DNA of 64,000 nt from Bacillus sp. FJAT-50079 (GCF_018343515.1 NZ_JAGYPD010000005.1:204918-268917), one strand, 5' to 3'. Positions 23,108 to 32,971 are shown, numbered from the stretch's first letter. Numbers and translations are program-made. The notes: generated by a model from the sequence alone, not told the origin.

Positions 23108-24189
23108 TCTTTTCTTCCTTTCTTGCTATTCTCTAAACTATCCCATAATCCTAGTATGTACATAATTCCAAGTGCCCGGTCGTATAATCCGTATCCTGGC
23201 CGGGCCTGTTCTCCCCAGATCATCCGCCCGTGATCCGGTCGAAAATAGCCTGTATATTCATTCTTACAAAGCACTTTTACAATCTCAGGCATATTCAATG
23301 ACCCATCACGATTTAAATGAGATCTCTCCTCAAAATCACCATTTTCATACATTTTAATATTCCGGATATGGACAAATGGCACACGATCTTTTTTGCAAAA
23401 ATGGTCTAGTATTTCAGGTATATCATTTTCTGGATTTGCCCCTAAAGAGCCCGTACAGATCGTCAAGCCATTCGCTGGGCTATCGACTAGCTGTATAATT
23501 CTTTCTAAATTAGCCTTATTCGTTACAATTCGCGGCAAACCAAACACAGACCACGGTGGATCATCTGGATGGAGCGCCATCTTAATGTCGCATTCTTCAG
23601 CAATAGGAATAACCTTTTCAAGAAAATATTGTAAGTTAGCAAATAAAGCCTCTTCGTTCACATTCTTATATTGTTCAAATAATTCCTCGATCAACTTCAT
23701 CCGTTCCTCTTCCCACCCCGGGAGTGAAAATCCATTCGCTTCACCTTCCATTCTGCCAAACAACACAGATGGATCAAGCGTTTCCACCTTTTCTTTCTCA
23801 TAGGCAAGGACCGTTGAATCGTCCTCCAACATCTTCGCTAAATCAGAGCGAATCCAGTCAAACACAGGCATAAAATTATAACAAATCACCTTTATTCCGG
23901 CACTAGCCAAATGTCGCATTGTTTCGATATAGTTTTGAATATACCGATCACGGCTCGGAAGACCGAGTTTAATATCTTCGTGAATATTAACGCTTTCAAT
24001 CACTTCAAGTTTTAAACCATAGCTTTCAATCTCCTCCTTCAGCTCCATAATTCGATCTAAAGGCCAGATTTCACCAGCTTGAATGTCTGGAAGCGTCCCT
24101 ACGATCCCTTCTATTCCAGGTATCTGTTTAATATGAGCCAAGGAAACACTATCATCTGTACTACCGAACCAGCGGAATGAAACTTTCAT
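23083..24189 (-). CDS. uxuA: D-mannonate dehydratase
   Basis: A 368-residue UxuA that dehydrates D-mannonate to 2-keto-3-deoxygluconate. Recognisable stretches are [13 protein letters not shown] at the N-terminus, [18 protein letters not shown] around residue 100, and the metal-ligand regions [33 protein letters not shown] and [20 protein letters not shown] precedes the ATG. It is the first gene of a two-gene operon and handles the glucuronate released by the GH67 enzyme at 41-43 kb. The isomerase needed to make fructuronate is not in the window. Confidence 0.94.
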   Translation of the reverse strand: MKVSFRWFGSTDDSVSLAHIKQIPGIEGIVGTLPDIQAGEIWPLDRIMELKEEIESYGLKLEVIESVNIHEDIKLGLPSRDRYIQNYIETMRHLASAGIKVICYNFMPVFDWIRSDLAKMLEDDSTVLAYEKEKVETLDPSVLFGRMEGEANGFSLPGWEEERMKLIEELFEQYKNVNEEALFANLQYFLEKVIPIAEECDIKMALHPDDPPWSVFGLPRIVTNKANLERIIQLVDSPANGLTICTGSLGANPENDIPEILDHFCKKDRVPFVHIRNIKMYENGDFEERSHLNRDGSLNMPEIVKVLCKNEYTGYFRPDHGRMIWGEQARPGYGLYDRALGIMYILGLWDSLENSKKGRKECYQSMNN

Positions 24190-24593
24190 ATGCTTAATCC
24201 CTCTCTTAATTAAATAATGAAGTAAAAATTACTATTGTTGTTTTTATCCTCTCCCCATTATCTCGAAGATAGGTAATCCGAGGCTTTAACATAACTAAAA
24301 CGAACAATGCAATATCTTAGCGTAGAAAATATACGTAGGTAAGGCATCGTTAAAACCTCACATAGGGAGGCTCAGCAGCCCGCGGAAAGCAACAGTTACT
24401 AGCTCGCGAATTTTGTTTTTATAAAAGTTTATTGTCCCAGCCTCGAATGTGATTCATAACCGCAAATCAATTCTAAAAATATTTCATGAGAAAGTACAGC
24501 AATGGGATAGTTGAAAATCTATCTGAACTCTTAAAACCTAGCTAAATATTACAACGCATAAATACACGTTTATTTATATTGATAAGAGCATAA
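24190..24593. other. Intergenic region with a degraded repeat
   Basis: This 404-bp gap upstream of uxuA contains the shortened MITE-like copy (24279-24445) and otherwise AT-rich sequence. I see no open frame with a ribosome-binding site and no certain promoter or cre site. Confidence 0.6.
24279..24445 (-). repeat. Deleted copy of the MITE-like element
   Basis: Read on the minus strand it begins CGAGGCTGGGACAATAAAC and contains GCTTTCCGCGGG and TATATTTTCTACGCTAAG, then ends in an ATGTTAAAGCCTCGG-like terminus. All of these occur in the same order in the copy at 18324-18601. About 110 bp of the internal hairpin section is missing. Confidence 0.7.
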
Positions 24594-25694
24594 TCATCTA
24601 TTTATAAGAATTCCTTCCGATGCTTCAATATGAATCGCCTTTTCTTGTGCTTCAATGCAAAGCTCCGCTACTCTAAATGCATGTTCCTGAGTCATAGCAT
24701 ATTCAGTACCATTCAAGCAATCTAATATAAACTCACCAAAGTATGGAAAACCTACCTTTCCTGAAACTTCAAAATGTTGTTCCCCTTTTTGATTGACTAA
24801 ATATAAATGGTTTGAAGATTGAGAACGGGCAATATCAATATATTTCCTTACTTCTATATATCCTTCTGTTCCTAAAATGATCACACGGCCATCACCCCAA
24901 GTGCCGAGGCCGTCTGGAGTAAGCCAGTCGACACGGAAATAAAAAGTCGCTCCATTATCAGCAACGAGTGTCGCATCACCAAAATCTTGAAATTGAGGAT
25001 ACTCCTTCATGCTATAGTTTGCTACCTTACTGTGCAGCACTTGCGCGTCCTTCGCCCCAGAAAAATGTAGAAATTGTTCAATTTGATGACTACCAATATC
25101 ACATAAAATCCCGCCAAATTGTTTAGGATCAAAAAACCACTCTGGTCTACTGTTCGGATTCGCACGATGCGGACCTGTTCCAATGACTTGAACGACTCGG
25201 CCTATCGCACCCTCCTCAATTAATTGACCGGCAAATACAGCACCTTCTACATGGATTCGTTCACTATAGTAGATCCCCCACTTTAAACCTGTTTCAAGTA
25301 CTTTTTCTCTTGCCTTCTGAACTTGCTCTAATTTCGTAAATGCTGGCTTATCAGCAAAGTAATGTTTTCCATGATCTAATACTTTTAAGCCCAAAGCTCC
25401 TCTTTCGGAAGGAATATTTGCAGCGGCAACTAACTTAATACTAGCGTCTTCCAAAATCTCTGCTTCTGAATGTGCAGCTTTAACCCCTGGATAAGTTTCA
25501 ATAAATTTTTCTACCTTATTTGGATCTGGATCATAGACCGCTACTAGATTTCCACCAGCCTCTATTAATCCATTACACATCCCATAAATATGACCGTGAT
25601 CAAGGCCTATTGCTGCGAATGGGAAATCCCCGTCTTCAACAACTTTATTTACATTCCCTTTTGGCGCATAATTCATTCCGTCATTTTTGTTCAT
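24594..25694 (-). CDS. Gfo/Idh/MocA-family oxidoreductase
   Basis: A 366-residue NAD(P)-dependent sugar dehydrogenase-like protein. The nucleotide motif is unusual (AIGLDHGHIYGM instead of GxGxxG), while the DKPAFT strand carries the catalytic Lys of the EKP motif as DKP. The C-terminal half has the usual substrate sheet (GGILCDIGSHQIEQFLHF, with the His of the active site). It overlaps no other gene but follows a second family member 20 bp upstream with AAGGAGAG, and is the last gene of an ABC transporter operon. The substrate is a sugar, inositol or derivative that I cannot name. Confidence 0.82.
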   Translation of the reverse strand: MNKNDGMNYAPKGNVNKVVEDGDFPFAAIGLDHGHIYGMCNGLIEAGGNLVAVYDPDPNKVEKFIETYPGVKAAHSEAEILEDASIKLVAAANIPSERGALGLKVLDHGKHYFADKPAFTKLEQVQKAREKVLETGLKWGIYYSERIHVEGAVFAGQLIEEGAIGRVVQVIGTGPHRANPNSRPEWFFDPKQFGGILCDIGSHQIEQFLHFSGAKDAQVLHSKVANYSMKEYPQFQDFGDATLVADNGATFYFRVDWLTPDGLGTWGDGRVIILGTEGYIEVRKYIDIARSQSSNHLYLVNQKGEQHFEVSGKVGFPYFGEFILDCLNGTEYAMTQEHAFRVAELCIEAQEKAIHIEASEGILINR

Positions 25695-25714
25695 TATGAT
25701 CTCTCCTTATTCAC

Positions 25715-26869
25715 TTAAGAATAATTTCCACCCGTCGTAATGGTAGTGTTTGAAAAATTCTCTATTGAATTTTTTTTCTCGTAAAAATGAGTCACATATT
25801 TCAGTACCCCATCTCTCGTATAAAAAGGACTCTCATGATTCAATGGGAGTTTTACAGTCTTTCCTAAACTAGCAGATTGGTAAATAGCTGTAATCAATTC
25901 AAGTGTTTGCCTTCCTTGGTTTCCATCGACTAGCACTTTCTTTTTCCCTTGAATAGCTTGAAATATGTCATTAATTTGACCTGCATGACCTTCGAATTGT
26001 AAATCTGGTTGCTCATCATAAAGTTTTTGTATCTTTTCCTCTAAATCAATATCTTCTTCCGGGAATCCATTTTCCTTAGTCTTAGAAGCTTTTAACTTCC
26101 ATGGTACGGAAACGCGTGCATTTTCCCCTTGAAAAATGAGTTGCTGTTCTTCCCCATGGTGGATAACAGAGCTCGTAATCTGAACGAGACTTCCGTCATC
26201 ATAACGCCCAATCGCAACAGATATATCTTCTACTTCTGCATTATCATGTGCGGCATTGCTCATGACAGCCGTTATTTCAGAAGGCATCCCGTTCATCCAT
26301 TGATAAATATCGATATGGTGAACAGCATGATTCAATGTGCATCCACCGCCTTCCTTTTCCCACGTGCCTCTCCACCATAAGTCGTAATAACTGTAACCTC
26401 TCCACCAGTAAGAATCGACTTGAGTATGTACAATTCTTCCCATTAATTTAGAATCAAGAATATGCTTTAATTTCATCATTGGAGAAGTAAATCGATTTTG
26501 AGCAACAACCGACAAAATTTTCCCGTTTTTCTCAGCGGCAGCATTCATCGCATCACATTCTTCTAATGAAGAGGCCATCGGTTTTTCAACAAGCACATTC
26601 TTTTTCGCATTCAACAAGTCTATCGCTATTTCTGCATGTGTATACGGCGGTGTACAAACAGAAACTAAATCAATATCTGAGCGTTCCAATATTTGCTTAT
26701 AATCATTGTATATATGAGCATCTAATCCAAACTCATCCACCAATCCTTTCGCCTTTTCCGGATATATATCACAAATCGCTACAATCTTGCATGTTTCAGG
26801 AAATGCCAAATAACCTTTTATATGAGAAGGCGCTATCGCTCCAGCGCCAATTATTGCAACATGTATCAT
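25715..26869 (-). CDS. Gfo/Idh/MocA-family oxidoreductase
   Basis: A 384-residue oxidoreductase with a classical Rossmann start, VAIIGAGAIAPSHIKGY (residues 4-20), the catalytic motif LVEKPMASS and the conserved GGCTLNHAVHHIDIYQWMNG region. The ATG at 26869 follows GAAGGAGAG; an upstream reading to 27025 would overlap the permease and lacks such a site. It lies between the transporter and the other dehydrogenase and likely processes the sugar they import. Confidence 0.85.
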   Translation of the reverse strand: MIHVAIIGAGAIAPSHIKGYLAFPETCKIVAICDIYPEKAKGLVDEFGLDAHIYNDYKQILERSDIDLVSVCTPPYTHAEIAIDLLNAKKNVLVEKPMASSLEECDAMNAAAEKNGKILSVVAQNRFTSPMMKLKHILDSKLMGRIVHTQVDSYWWRGYSYYDLWWRGTWEKEGGGCTLNHAVHHIDIYQWMNGMPSEITAVMSNAAHDNAEVEDISVAIGRYDDGSLVQITSSVIHHGEEQQLIFQGENARVSVPWKLKASKTKENGFPEEDIDLEEKIQKLYDEQPDLQFEGHAGQINDIFQAIQGKKKVLVDGNQGRQTLELITAIYQSASLGKTVKLPLNHESPFYTRDGVLKYVTHFYEKKNSIENFSNTTITTGGNYS

Positions 26870-26985
26870 CCAAGTTTCTCTCCTTCGTTTTATATCAGAA
26901 TGCTTAATTTGATCGGCTTCAAGTAACCGCCTTCCACCAAGTGCAAAACATTCCCCGTTGCCGTACACATACGTATCTAATCTAC

Positions 26986-27861
26986 TTATTTCCCTAGTCT
27001 CCGCTGTGTATATGCTGAAATCCATAGACTAATAAAGGCAAAGATCAGCAAAGGAAGCATTAATGTTAAAGCTAATGAATTTAGCATTGCCGGCGGCTGA
27101 GATCCCGCTCCTTGAAGAACGCTAAATACTAAAACAGGAATCGTTTGTGTCTTCGGTCCGGAAATTAAAAGAATAATTGTAAATGTACTAAACATCCTAA
27201 TAAAAATATTAATAGCTGATGCCGTTATTCCTGGCACTAATTGTGGAACGATGATTCTTGTGAACATTTTTTGTTTGCTCGCTCCTAGAGATTGCGCTGC
27301 CCACTCCAAGCGCGGGTCTAATGATTCCATAAATGGGATCAAAATAAATACCGAGAATGGGATACCAATAATTAAATTGACAATAATTAATCCGGGAATT
27401 GTCTCTGCTAAGCCAATTGAGTAAAAAATAGATGCAATTGGAATGGCGTAAACTAACTCCGGCAAAGTAAAGGGCATTTGAAAAAATCCGATCAATGCTT
27501 CTTTATACTTAAAATCTCTTCTGGCTAATATATATGCTGTCGGTATACTAAGTACAAGTGAAATAATCGTCGCTGGGATAACAATTTGTAAAGTAACTAA
27601 GTAGTAAAAACCAACATCATATGCTACCCAAGCTTTTTTAAACCATTCAAAAGAATAGCCGTTTGGTAGTATCGTTCCATACCACTCTTTTCCAAAAGCA
27701 CTAAGTAAAACAGCTAATGTCATACCTAAAACAACAATTAAAAATACATTAATAAGTATCCAGTTGAGTGTTGTAAATGTGTATTTCCCAAATCCAACCT
27801 TCTTCTTTTGAACAGATTTATTTAGTTCTGTTATTTTGTTTGACGTAGCTTCCGTTTGCAC
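26986..27861 (-). CDS. ABC transporter permease (PotC-like)
   Basis: A 291-residue permease with six membrane helices and the EAA motif region EWAAQSLGASKQKMFTRIIVP. It begins with GTG at 27861 after AAAGGAGGGAAG. It belongs to the spermidine/putrescine-iron-sugar phosphate class of importers and pairs with the preceding permease. Confidence 0.88.
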   Translation of the reverse strand: MQTEATSNKITELNKSVQKKKVGFGKYTFTTLNWILINVFLIVVLGMTLAVLLSAFGKEWYGTILPNGYSFEWFKKAWVAYDVGFYYLVTLQIVIPATIISLVLSIPTAYILARRDFKYKEALIGFFQMPFTLPELVYAIPIASIFYSIGLAETIPGLIIVNLIIGIPFSVFILIPFMESLDPRLEWAAQSLGASKQKMFTRIIVPQLVPGITASAINIFIRMFSTFTIILLISGPKTQTIPVLVFSVLQGAGSQPPAMLNSLALTLMLPLLIFAFISLWISAYTQRRLGK

Positions 27862-27876
27862 GTTTACTTCCCTCCT

Positions 27877-28740
27877 TTATTTAAATGTAGATGCCGAACC
27901 AACATACCCTCTTTTTCTAATAGCAAAAATAATAAGCAAACAGGCTAATTGAGTGAGAGCCATCACGATCGCTACCGTATTTGCCATGCCATAATTAAAA
28001 TTGCGCATTGCTTCCTCAAAAGCCACTACTGCAAAAGTCCTTGTGTCTGATGCTGGATTTCCAACAATAATTGCTGAAGTAAAAACTCCTATCTGCATGA
28101 TTAAATTTAATGCAAAAATTGTTAAGACATTTGAACGAATTAAGGGAAAGAAAACCCTCCGAAAGGTTGTCCACTCATTCGCTCCAAGAGAACGAGCTGC
28201 TTGTTCCAAATTTGTATCAATCGAATCCATCATTCCAATAAAATTGGATGCTAGAAATGCGACGCCAAGGATAAATAATGCAATAAATGCACCCCAGTAC
28301 GTATACACAATTCGAATTGGTTCCTCAATTAATCCAATACTCATCATAAATTGATTAAACCAACCACTTGGACTAAAAAATGCAATGATTCCCATATCAA
28401 TTATTAACGAGCCTAAAGTAAGTGGAAATATTATCAACCCGGCAATGATTCCTTTACCTTTCATTTTTCCCCTAATAAAATAGGTGATGGCAAATGCTAC
28501 GATTAATTCTAAAAAAGCCGCTGGAACAACCAAAAGCAATGTTCGTGAGATCGTTTTGTAATATACAGGCTCTGTAAAAAAACGAATGTAATTATTCAGT
28601 GTAAAACCACTATCACCATTTTCTTGAAAGGTCAGTAATATTCCTTTTAGAAAGGGATAGACAAAGATGACAACAATGGGTAATAACGCTGGCAGAAGAA
28701 GGAGGTAATCACTCTTTCTTGGTATCGATTGCTGATTCAT
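27877..28740 (-). CDS. ABC transporter permease (PotB-like)
   Basis: A 287-residue six-helix permease with EAA motif EQAARSLGANEWTTFRRVFFP. The ATG at 28740 is used because CAGGAG lies eight bases before it; the ribosome-binding site overlaps the stop codon of the ATPase gene, so the two are coupled. It is the second gene after the ATPase in an operon ordered binding protein, ATPase, permease, permease, two dehydrogenases. Confidence 0.88.
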   Translation of the reverse strand: MNQQSIPRKSDYLLLLPALLPIVVIFVYPFLKGILLTFQENGDSGFTLNNYIRFFTEPVYYKTISRTLLLVVPAAFLELIVAFAITYFIRGKMKGKGIIAGLIIFPLTLGSLIIDMGIIAFFSPSGWFNQFMMSIGLIEEPIRIVYTYWGAFIALFILGVAFLASNFIGMMDSIDTNLEQAARSLGANEWTTFRRVFFPLIRSNVLTIFALNLIMQIGVFTSAIIVGNPASDTRTFAVVAFEEAMRNFNYGMANTVAIVMALTQLACLLIIFAIRKRGYVGSASTFK

Positions 28741-28745
28741 CGCTT

Positions 28746-29855
28746 TCACTCCTGATCTAAAATTAACAAGGATTCCGGATTTAAAAAGAGAGTTACTTTA
28801 TGTCCTGGCGAATATGGTACAAGTCCTAATACATTTGCTTTAAATATTTCGCCTACTTCACTTTCAATTTCGTATCCAGTCGTACTTCCAACATAATCAC
28901 TAACTAAAATCTTTCCATTAATAGTGTTGAGCCTTTGGTTATTATCAGGTTGTATTATCTCAACATTTTCTGGTTTAATTGTTAAGATCACTTCATCCCC
29001 TACATGATGTCTCCCGTTTTTTCGTACTAATAGTCGCCCTATTTTTTCCGATTCGAAAACAAAATTCTCACCTTCTTCTTCAACTAATCTACCAGGGATG
29101 AAGTTAGAGTATCCTACAAAACTAGCGACAAAGTAGTTTCTCGGATTCACAAATATTTCTTGCGGTGTTCCGATTTGTTGTACGATACCTTTGGACATCA
29201 CCACTACTTTAGTTGATAAAGAGAGGGCTTCCTCTTGATCATGTGTAACGTAAATAATTGTAATCCCTAATTCATCATGCAGTCTTTTTAGTTGAATGCG
29301 CATATCTTTACGTAATTTCGCATCTAAATTACTAAGTGGTTCATCTAATAAAAGAACTTTAGGTCGAATGATTAGCGCTCTTGCTAAAGCTACCCTTTGC
29401 TGCTGCCCTCCACTTAATTCCTTAGGGAAACGATCTCCATATTCCCCAAGCTGAACCATTTCTAATGCTTCTTGTACTAATTTTCTTTTTTCTTCTTTTG
29501 CAACTTTTCTCATATCAAGTCCAAATGAAACATTTTGAGCTACTGTCATATGAGGGAATAAAGCGTAGTTTTGGAAGACCATCCCTACATCCCTTTTATG
29601 CATAGGGATATTGTTTATGATTTCTCCATTAAATGAAATCTCCCCGGCAGTAGATTCAATAATGCCTAGAATCATTGATAGTATCGTTGTTTTTCCACAA
29701 CCACTAGGACCTAATAAAGATAAAAATTCTCCACTCTCTATATCAATATCTGTGCTATGGACTGCTGTTGTTTCGCCAAACTTTTTTGTTAGATTTCTTA
29801 TTTGTACACTCGTACTGGATGTATTGACTTTTAACTCTGCAAAAGACTGTGCCAT
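28746..29855 (-). CDS. ABC transporter ATPase (PotA/FbpC-like)
   Basis: A 369-residue ATPase with Walker A LLGPSGCGKTTILS, signature LSGGQQQRVALARAL, Walker B VLLLDEPLSNLDAKL and H-loop VTHDQEEA, followed by a C-terminal TOBE regulatory domain from about residue 285. It energises the two permeases downstream. The family includes spermidine, iron and sugar-phosphate importers; the dehydrogenase genes favour a sugar-like substrate. Confidence 0.9.
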   Translation of the reverse strand: MAQSFAELKVNTSSTSVQIRNLTKKFGETTAVHSTDIDIESGEFLSLLGPSGCGKTTILSMILGIIESTAGEISFNGEIINNIPMHKRDVGMVFQNYALFPHMTVAQNVSFGLDMRKVAKEEKRKLVQEALEMVQLGEYGDRFPKELSGGQQQRVALARALIIRPKVLLLDEPLSNLDAKLRKDMRIQLKRLHDELGITIIYVTHDQEEALSLSTKVVVMSKGIVQQIGTPQEIFVNPRNYFVASFVGYSNFIPGRLVEEEGENFVFESEKIGRLLVRKNGRHHVGDEVILTIKPENVEIIQPDNNQRLNTINGKILVSDYVGSTTGYEIESEVGEIFKANVLGLVPYSPGHKVTLFLNPESLLILDQE

Positions 29856-29888
29856 CCTATTTCACCTCTTCTTCAACTATATTAAATA

Positions 29889-29919
29889 CCAATCTCTTCA
29901 TTTTTAATAAAGAGACTGG
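29889..29919 (-). terminator. Intercistronic hairpin after the binding-protein gene
   Basis: Arms CCAGTCTCTT and AAGAGATTGG (minus strand, one G-U pair) around a short loop lie 27 bp after the binding-protein stop and before the ATPase gene. It is more likely a partial terminator or 3' stabiliser than a full stop, because the downstream genes belong to the same system. Confidence 0.6.
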
Positions 29920-29945
29920 CAGTTAATTTTCACAATTAAACGGTT

Positions 29946-31124
29946 TTATTTTTTAGATTGTATTTTTTCTTCCCATTGTTTATAAAGGGTTGTTGTTTCT
30001 TCAAGATTAGGGAATAATGACCAATCTTCTTCCGGCATAATAAGTTCACCATCTTTTTTAAACTCTGGAAGAATCATTTCCACTAACTGGTTATAGCCTT
30101 CTTTATATTCTTCATTTAATAAATCAGCTGACGCTTCTTTATTTGCTGGCATAAACGCAACTCCTAATGCCTGTGATTGTGCTTCCTTAGATGTTGCAAA
30201 TGTAAGAAATTCTAATGCAGCTTTTTTGCGATCTTCTGGCAAATCCTTTAACATGACATAAAAATGAGAGTCAATAATTTGCGGTGAATCCGTCAAAGTA
30301 ATCCCTTTAATATTTGGTGGAACAACTCCCTGAACTTGGTTGTTCGCAAACCAAAATGGAACATGCGGAATGATATCTACATCTCCATCATAAAGTGCAG
30401 TAATCGCATCGGAAGTCTTTGTTGGATAATGTTGAATTTTGTCGCCGATTTCCTCTAAATAGTTCCATGTCTTATCTAATGAATCTGGATTATTAAAGTC
30501 CTCACCTAAAGAATTAACAAGTCCTAAGAAAAAGCCGCGGGCAGGACCACTTGATGGAACGGTAGGATATAAAAATCGATTAGGATGTTCGTTAATCCAG
30601 TCTTTAAGCTCTGCATATGTTGTCGGCGGATTTTTAACAGCATCTTCGTTATAAACGATGATCGGACCTCCAGATCCTGTTGTTATCGGTGCCCCATAGC
30701 CATCGAATTTATCAATGTACGCTTTCGCTATTTCATTCCATTCATCTACATGCACCTCATCGCCATAATTCGGTACAAGCTGTTCCCAAATCCCTTCCTC
30801 AATTCCTAGTGGAAGGCCATCTAATCCGGTAATAACGAGATCAATATTTCCATTTTTTCCTTGAGCTTTAATTTTGTTAATTACTTCTTGGGGTGTTCCT
30901 CTTCCATATTCAATCTTATATTTTCCACCTGTTTCTTTCTCAAACATTGGTATTAAAATGTCATTATAGTACTCGTCTCCACCAGCCACAGTATAGATTG
31001 TAATAGTAGTTGGTTTGTCACCTTTCGATGCTCCACTTTTTCCAGATGTTTGTCCGCTACATCCTGATAGTATGAGAGTGAATATCAGCAGCAAACTGAC
31101 TATTGAGTATGCATATTTTTTCAT
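29946..31124 (-). CDS. Extracellular solute-binding lipoprotein
   Basis: A 392-residue binding protein with lipobox LSGC (Cys22) and a class F/D type fold (TITIYTVAGGDEYYNDILIP after a Gly/Ser/Lys linker). First gene of the ABC transporter-dehydrogenase operon, with GGGAGAG upstream of the ATG. Three LacI/CcpA-type operator sequences lie in the preceding 200 bp. It resembles iron/spermidine/hexose-phosphate binding proteins. The linked Gfo/Idh enzymes argue for an organic sugar-like ligand. Confidence 0.85.
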   Translation of the reverse strand: MKKYAYSIVSLLLIFTLILSGCSGQTSGKSGASKGDKPTTITIYTVAGGDEYYNDILIPMFEKETGGKYKIEYGRGTPQEVINKIKAQGKNGNIDLVITGLDGLPLGIEEGIWEQLVPNYGDEVHVDEWNEIAKAYIDKFDGYGAPITTGSGGPIIVYNEDAVKNPPTTYAELKDWINEHPNRFLYPTVPSSGPARGFFLGLVNSLGEDFNNPDSLDKTWNYLEEIGDKIQHYPTKTSDAITALYDGDVDIIPHVPFWFANNQVQGVVPPNIKGITLTDSPQIIDSHFYVMLKDLPEDRKKAALEFLTFATSKEAQSQALGVAFMPANKEASADLLNEEYKEGYNQLVEMILPEFKKDGELIMPEEDWSLFPNLEETTTLYKQWEEKIQSKK

Positions 31125-31162
31125 TTTTAAATCTCTCCCAAAATTTATTTATATAATCAACT

Positions 31163-31326
31163 TGATAGCACTTACATTTAAATCCAATTAACTTTAGTTT
31201 ATTTATACGACTTTTTTGACAGCGTTTGCAAAGAGAGCTAAATAAATATCTTTTCGAAAACAAATCACTCCTACTCTTTTTATTTGAATCCTTTACTAAT
31301 GTGGTTTCACATTGAAAGCACTTCCA
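31163..31326 (-). promoter_or_regulatory. Promoter with three LacI/CcpA-type operators
   Basis: On the minus strand TTGCAA (31226-31231) and TATAAA (31202-31207), 18 bp apart, form a promoter. Three 14-mers share the pattern TGNAARYGCTNTCA: TGTAAGTGCTATCA (31163-31176), TGCAAACGCTGTCA (31217-31230, a perfect cre that overlaps the -35) and TGGAAGTGCTTTCA (31313-31326). They are 54 and 96 bp apart, close to whole helical turns. CcpA is expected at the central site; a LacI-family repressor may use the outer ones. Confidence 0.65.
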
Positions 31327-31331
31327 TTTAA

Positions 31332-32281
31332 GATGATTTGTCTTTACTTGAATTTTAGTAAGGTAATCATACTAGTATGGTAGTCGAACATTATTATATT
31401 CCAAGTTATCCATCTATTCAAGTTATTTTAAATATTTTTATTTCACAAAAATATTTAAACACGCAAATATCCGTGTTACGAAAGACGATCTCAGACTTAA
31501 AAGAAAATTATAAAGTATTACTATTTCTGAAGTATAATCTATTAAAAGTTTCTAAGTTCTTAGACGATAGCAATAACAGCTTGTTTGATTTTTCCGGACA
31601 ATGTCGGCACAAAATGAGTGTTCAAAAAAATATATGATTCAGTAACACTTTGAAAAGCGTGTTTATAGTAATGCCTTCTATATGTAAAAATCCGCTGTAA
31701 CATATGACTTTTTCAATCATTCACTGAAGTTTTTTATGGAACTTCTCCACACTCCCATAGACATACAATAAAGTCACGTTTCGGAAAAACATACGCAAAT
31801 CGTTTAATTTTATTACGCATAGACATTAAGTAAATTTCCTATTAACAGCACCACTCTGGATAATTTTAGTCGTTTCTTCCACTTGAAGCGGCATATCAGA
31901 TTCTACTGTGTAGCTTACGCTGGATCTGAACGTTAACCGTGATAAACCGCCCAAGTAAGACAAATTTCCCTTATAGTATTTATTTCGGAATTTACATTTG
32001 ACAATTTATTTGAAAGCTTAGCGCTCGACGAGTACCATACTTTCTTTGATTCAGTAAGCTCAAAAAGCTACTTCCATGCTCGTAGTTCTAGTTATCCCCT
32101 CGAAGATAACTACTGAGCCTCTAAATTCTAAACTCACAAGCAACTAATCTTCATTACATTTCGCTTTCTAACAGCAGCTATGGACAGAAATATATTAAGT
32201 TTTTTTATGATCATTAATTAAAAAACAGCCTATTTAACCGGAGAACCTCTTCGTATACAGTATTTCTTGTAATTAAAGAAA
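31332..32281. other. About 950 bp without a recognisable gene
   Basis: This AT-rich stretch between the transporter operon and the GntR gene has many stops in all frames. The longest plus frame (31377-31637, 86 codons) has a poor ribosome-binding site and no recognisable motif. A 59-codon minus frame (31826-32005, containing SYLGGLSRLTFRSSVSYTVE) looks protein-like but lacks a start codon, and may be a gene relic. A short GTTATC/GATAAC hairpin lies near 32090-32110. Confidence 0.5.
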
Positions 32282-32956
32282 TTAGATAAAATAATACGGG
32301 TAGTCTTTAAGCAATTGGTCCTTTTCAATCACAACCATCCGCAAATGTTGTTCCATCACTGTCCTTGCATTTGCTATATCTTTATTAATAATTAATTGAT
32401 AGATTTCTTTATGTTGGGAAATAATATGATCCCAATTAAAGTCATGGGATAGACGTAATATCCGCAAACGATTGAAATGACTATTTAATAGTTGTAGCAT
32501 CTCCCATGTCCGTGATTTCCGGCAACCTTGGAATAATATTTTATGATACTCTTCGTCTAGGTCATAAAGCTGATGGTAATTATTTTTTCCAATACATAGT
32601 TCTTGCAACGCAATATTTGTTTCTAAACGAAATAAATATTCCTCGGGAAAATGTGCACACGCTAATGTTACAATTTCTCTTTCAAGCTTTTCTCGTATAA
32701 AACGTCCTTCCTCTACATGCTCTAAATTAATTCGCGATACAATTGTACCGCTTTGCGGGATGATATCGAGAAGCTCTTCCTGAGCCAACTTCATAAACGC
32801 TTCTCGAACTGGCGTTCTACTCACCTTAAGCTCTTCTGCAATTTCATTTTCCGAAATTCTAGTACCTGGTTCTAATTCAAGATTTAAAATTTTCTGTTTT
32901 AAAATAAGATACGATTGCTCCCTCGTAGACATTTTTGTTTTCTCTTTGCTAAGCAT
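32282..32956 (-). CDS. GntR-family regulator (FadR/FCD type)
   Basis: A 224-residue regulator. The N-terminal winged helix (residues 15-75) contains GTRISENEIAEELKVSRTPV, a typical GntR recognition region. The C-terminal all-helical FCD domain keeps metal-ligand-like Asp/His positions (DLDEEYHKILF, ISQHKEIYQLI, MEQHLRMV). Position and family agree with UxuR, the uronate-pathway repressor of Geobacillus. A perfect 12-bp inverted repeat upstream is a candidate operator. GAAGGG precedes the ATG. The regulated genes are inferred from proximity. Confidence 0.85.
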   Translation of the reverse strand: MLSKEKTKMSTREQSYLILKQKILNLELEPGTRISENEIAEELKVSRTPVREAFMKLAQEELLDIIPQSGTIVSRINLEHVEEGRFIREKLEREIVTLACAHFPEEYLFRLETNIALQELCIGKNNYHQLYDLDEEYHKILFQGCRKSRTWEMLQLLNSHFNRLRILRLSHDFNWDHIISQHKEIYQLIINKDIANARTVMEQHLRMVVIEKDQLLKDYPYYFI

Positions 32957-32971
32957 TGTAACCCTTCTTTC

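Noticed and set aside
31057-31379. Cys-rich minus-strand frame overlapping the start of the solute-binding gene
   Set aside because: It has no start codon upstream of the Cys pairs, and those pairs coincide with three operator-like 14-mers and the promoter; kept only as an alternative reading.
31377-31637. 86-codon plus-strand frame in the intergenic desert
   Set aside because: Weak ribosome-binding context, composition typical of AT-rich non-coding DNA, and no motif.
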